64,000 bases of DNA from Sclerotinia nivalis (Eukaryota > Ascomycota > Leotiomycetes > Helotiales > Sclerotiniaceae), in assembly GCA_029531795.1 (NCBI GenBank), contig JAPEIS010000011.1:2356001-2420000 (forward strand), written 5' to 3'. The position numbers and the translations under genes are program-made. The notes beneath the pieces were generated by a model. That model was not told the DNA's origin. It worked only from the letters and a program-made list of their open reading frames with translations, and searched no databases. Shown here piece after piece: positions 63,590-64,000 of this stretch (the first letter of the stretch is position 1; each line of letters begins with the position of its first letter).

Positions 63590-64000
63590 TGTTACGCCGC
63601 TACAATCCTTTATCACTAAGAAGTGATCAAGGGACTTATAAAAAGACCATAATGATTTCTACTAAAGATCAAACAGAAGCTTAATGAGAATAAAGATATA
63701 ACAATTATATTGTATAATAATTATAATAATTAAACTAATAATTATTCTTAAACACCAAGCTCTACAAATAAAGGAATCCATCCTGCTTATATAAACCTTC
63801 ATACTTAAGAGCCCTAGGAGCCCTCGAAGCTCCAATACTCTAGGAACATCGGGAACCTTCAAAGCTCCAATGCTCCAGAAGCATTGGGAGCCTTCGAAGC
63901 TCCAATACTCCAGGAACGTTGGGAGCCTTCGAAGCTCCAATACTCTATTATATGATTTGATATCAATATAATCTGTGCTTATTTGTTCTTACAACCATTT
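63590..64000. repeat. Possible further LTR start, running out of the window
   Basis: TGTTACGCCGCTACAATCC looks like the first bases of an LTR. A TATA-like CTTATAAAAAG lies at 63637-63647. Nothing coding is visible up to the window end; its right side is unseen, so this is a guess from the start motif and the abrupt loss of the D LTR. Confidence 0.35.
63808..63945. repeat. 35-bp minisatellite, about 3.6 copies
   Basis: Units of the type CCTTCGAAGCTCCAATACTC + CAGGAACGTTGGGAG repeat with a 35-bp period. The first unit is the most changed. The open frame on the minus strand here is a product of the repeat. Confidence 0.85.

Noticed and set aside
63662..63940. 92-codon minus-strand frame
   Set aside because: Translation of the 35-bp minisatellite, which gives repeating peptides by chance.
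1..64000. tRNA, rRNA, CRISPR array
   Set aside because: No B-box GGTTCGAATCC-type site, no rRNA block and no regular short direct repeats with unique spacers recognised by eye.

Overview
The window reads as a filamentous ascomycete chromosome. Genes are intron-rich with short GT...AG introns. The families present (fungal-type mannitol-1-phosphate dehydrogenase, fungal rhodopsin-domain membrane protein, CX5R rhodanese, Nup170, Ty3/gypsy chromoviruses with an RIP-like transition pattern) fit Pezizomycotina. A leotiomycete of the Botrytis/Sclerotinia type is my inference, not proven by the sequence.

Region 1 (1 to about 33.4 kb) is ordinary gene space. In order it holds: an unassigned four-exon gene (+); ERG28 (-, hidden by one intron) divergent from a very-long-chain 3-oxoacyl-CoA reductase (+); the nucleoporin Nup155/Nup170 (+); a seven-helix rhodopsin-domain protein (-); a secreted berberine-bridge-type FAD oxidase (+); a small CX5R rhodanese phosphatase (+); a ubiquitin-E2/F-box fusion protein (-); mannitol-1-phosphate 5-dehydrogenase (+); and COPI beta-prime/Sec27 (+). 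ERG28 and the ketoacyl reductase both serve ER lipid synthesis and share a 412-bp intergenic region. The rest are unlinked housekeeping or accessory genes. The longer gene-free stretches show nothing I can assign.

Region 2 (about 33.4 to 64 kb) is a very AT-rich block built almost wholly of layered mobile elements, with stop codons of the kind made by repeat-induced point mutation. The order of events can be read from target-site duplications (TSDs). A Ty3/gypsy element D (LTR pieces at 34,316 and 63,464) was entered by a second gypsy element A (36,020-55,197, TSD GTTAT). A was entered twice: by a different chromovirus C (37,793-43,434, TSD AGCTA) and by a second copy of its own family, B (44,888-51,635, TSD CAAAG). 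Copy B supplies an in-window empty site for the C insertion. D was also hit by a 288-bp solo LTR (TSD ATAC), a pogo/Fot-type DNA transposon with 65-bp inverted ends (TSD TA) and a segment carrying an unrecognised reading frame, which in turn was split by a 519-bp MITE (TSD TA). The right-hand D LTR is cut by what looks like another LTR start, and a 35-bp minisatellite lies at the window end.

No rRNA, tRNA or CRISPR array was recognised. Exon limits are my own reading of GT/AG sites and frame continuity. Family assignments rest on recognised motifs, not on a search.
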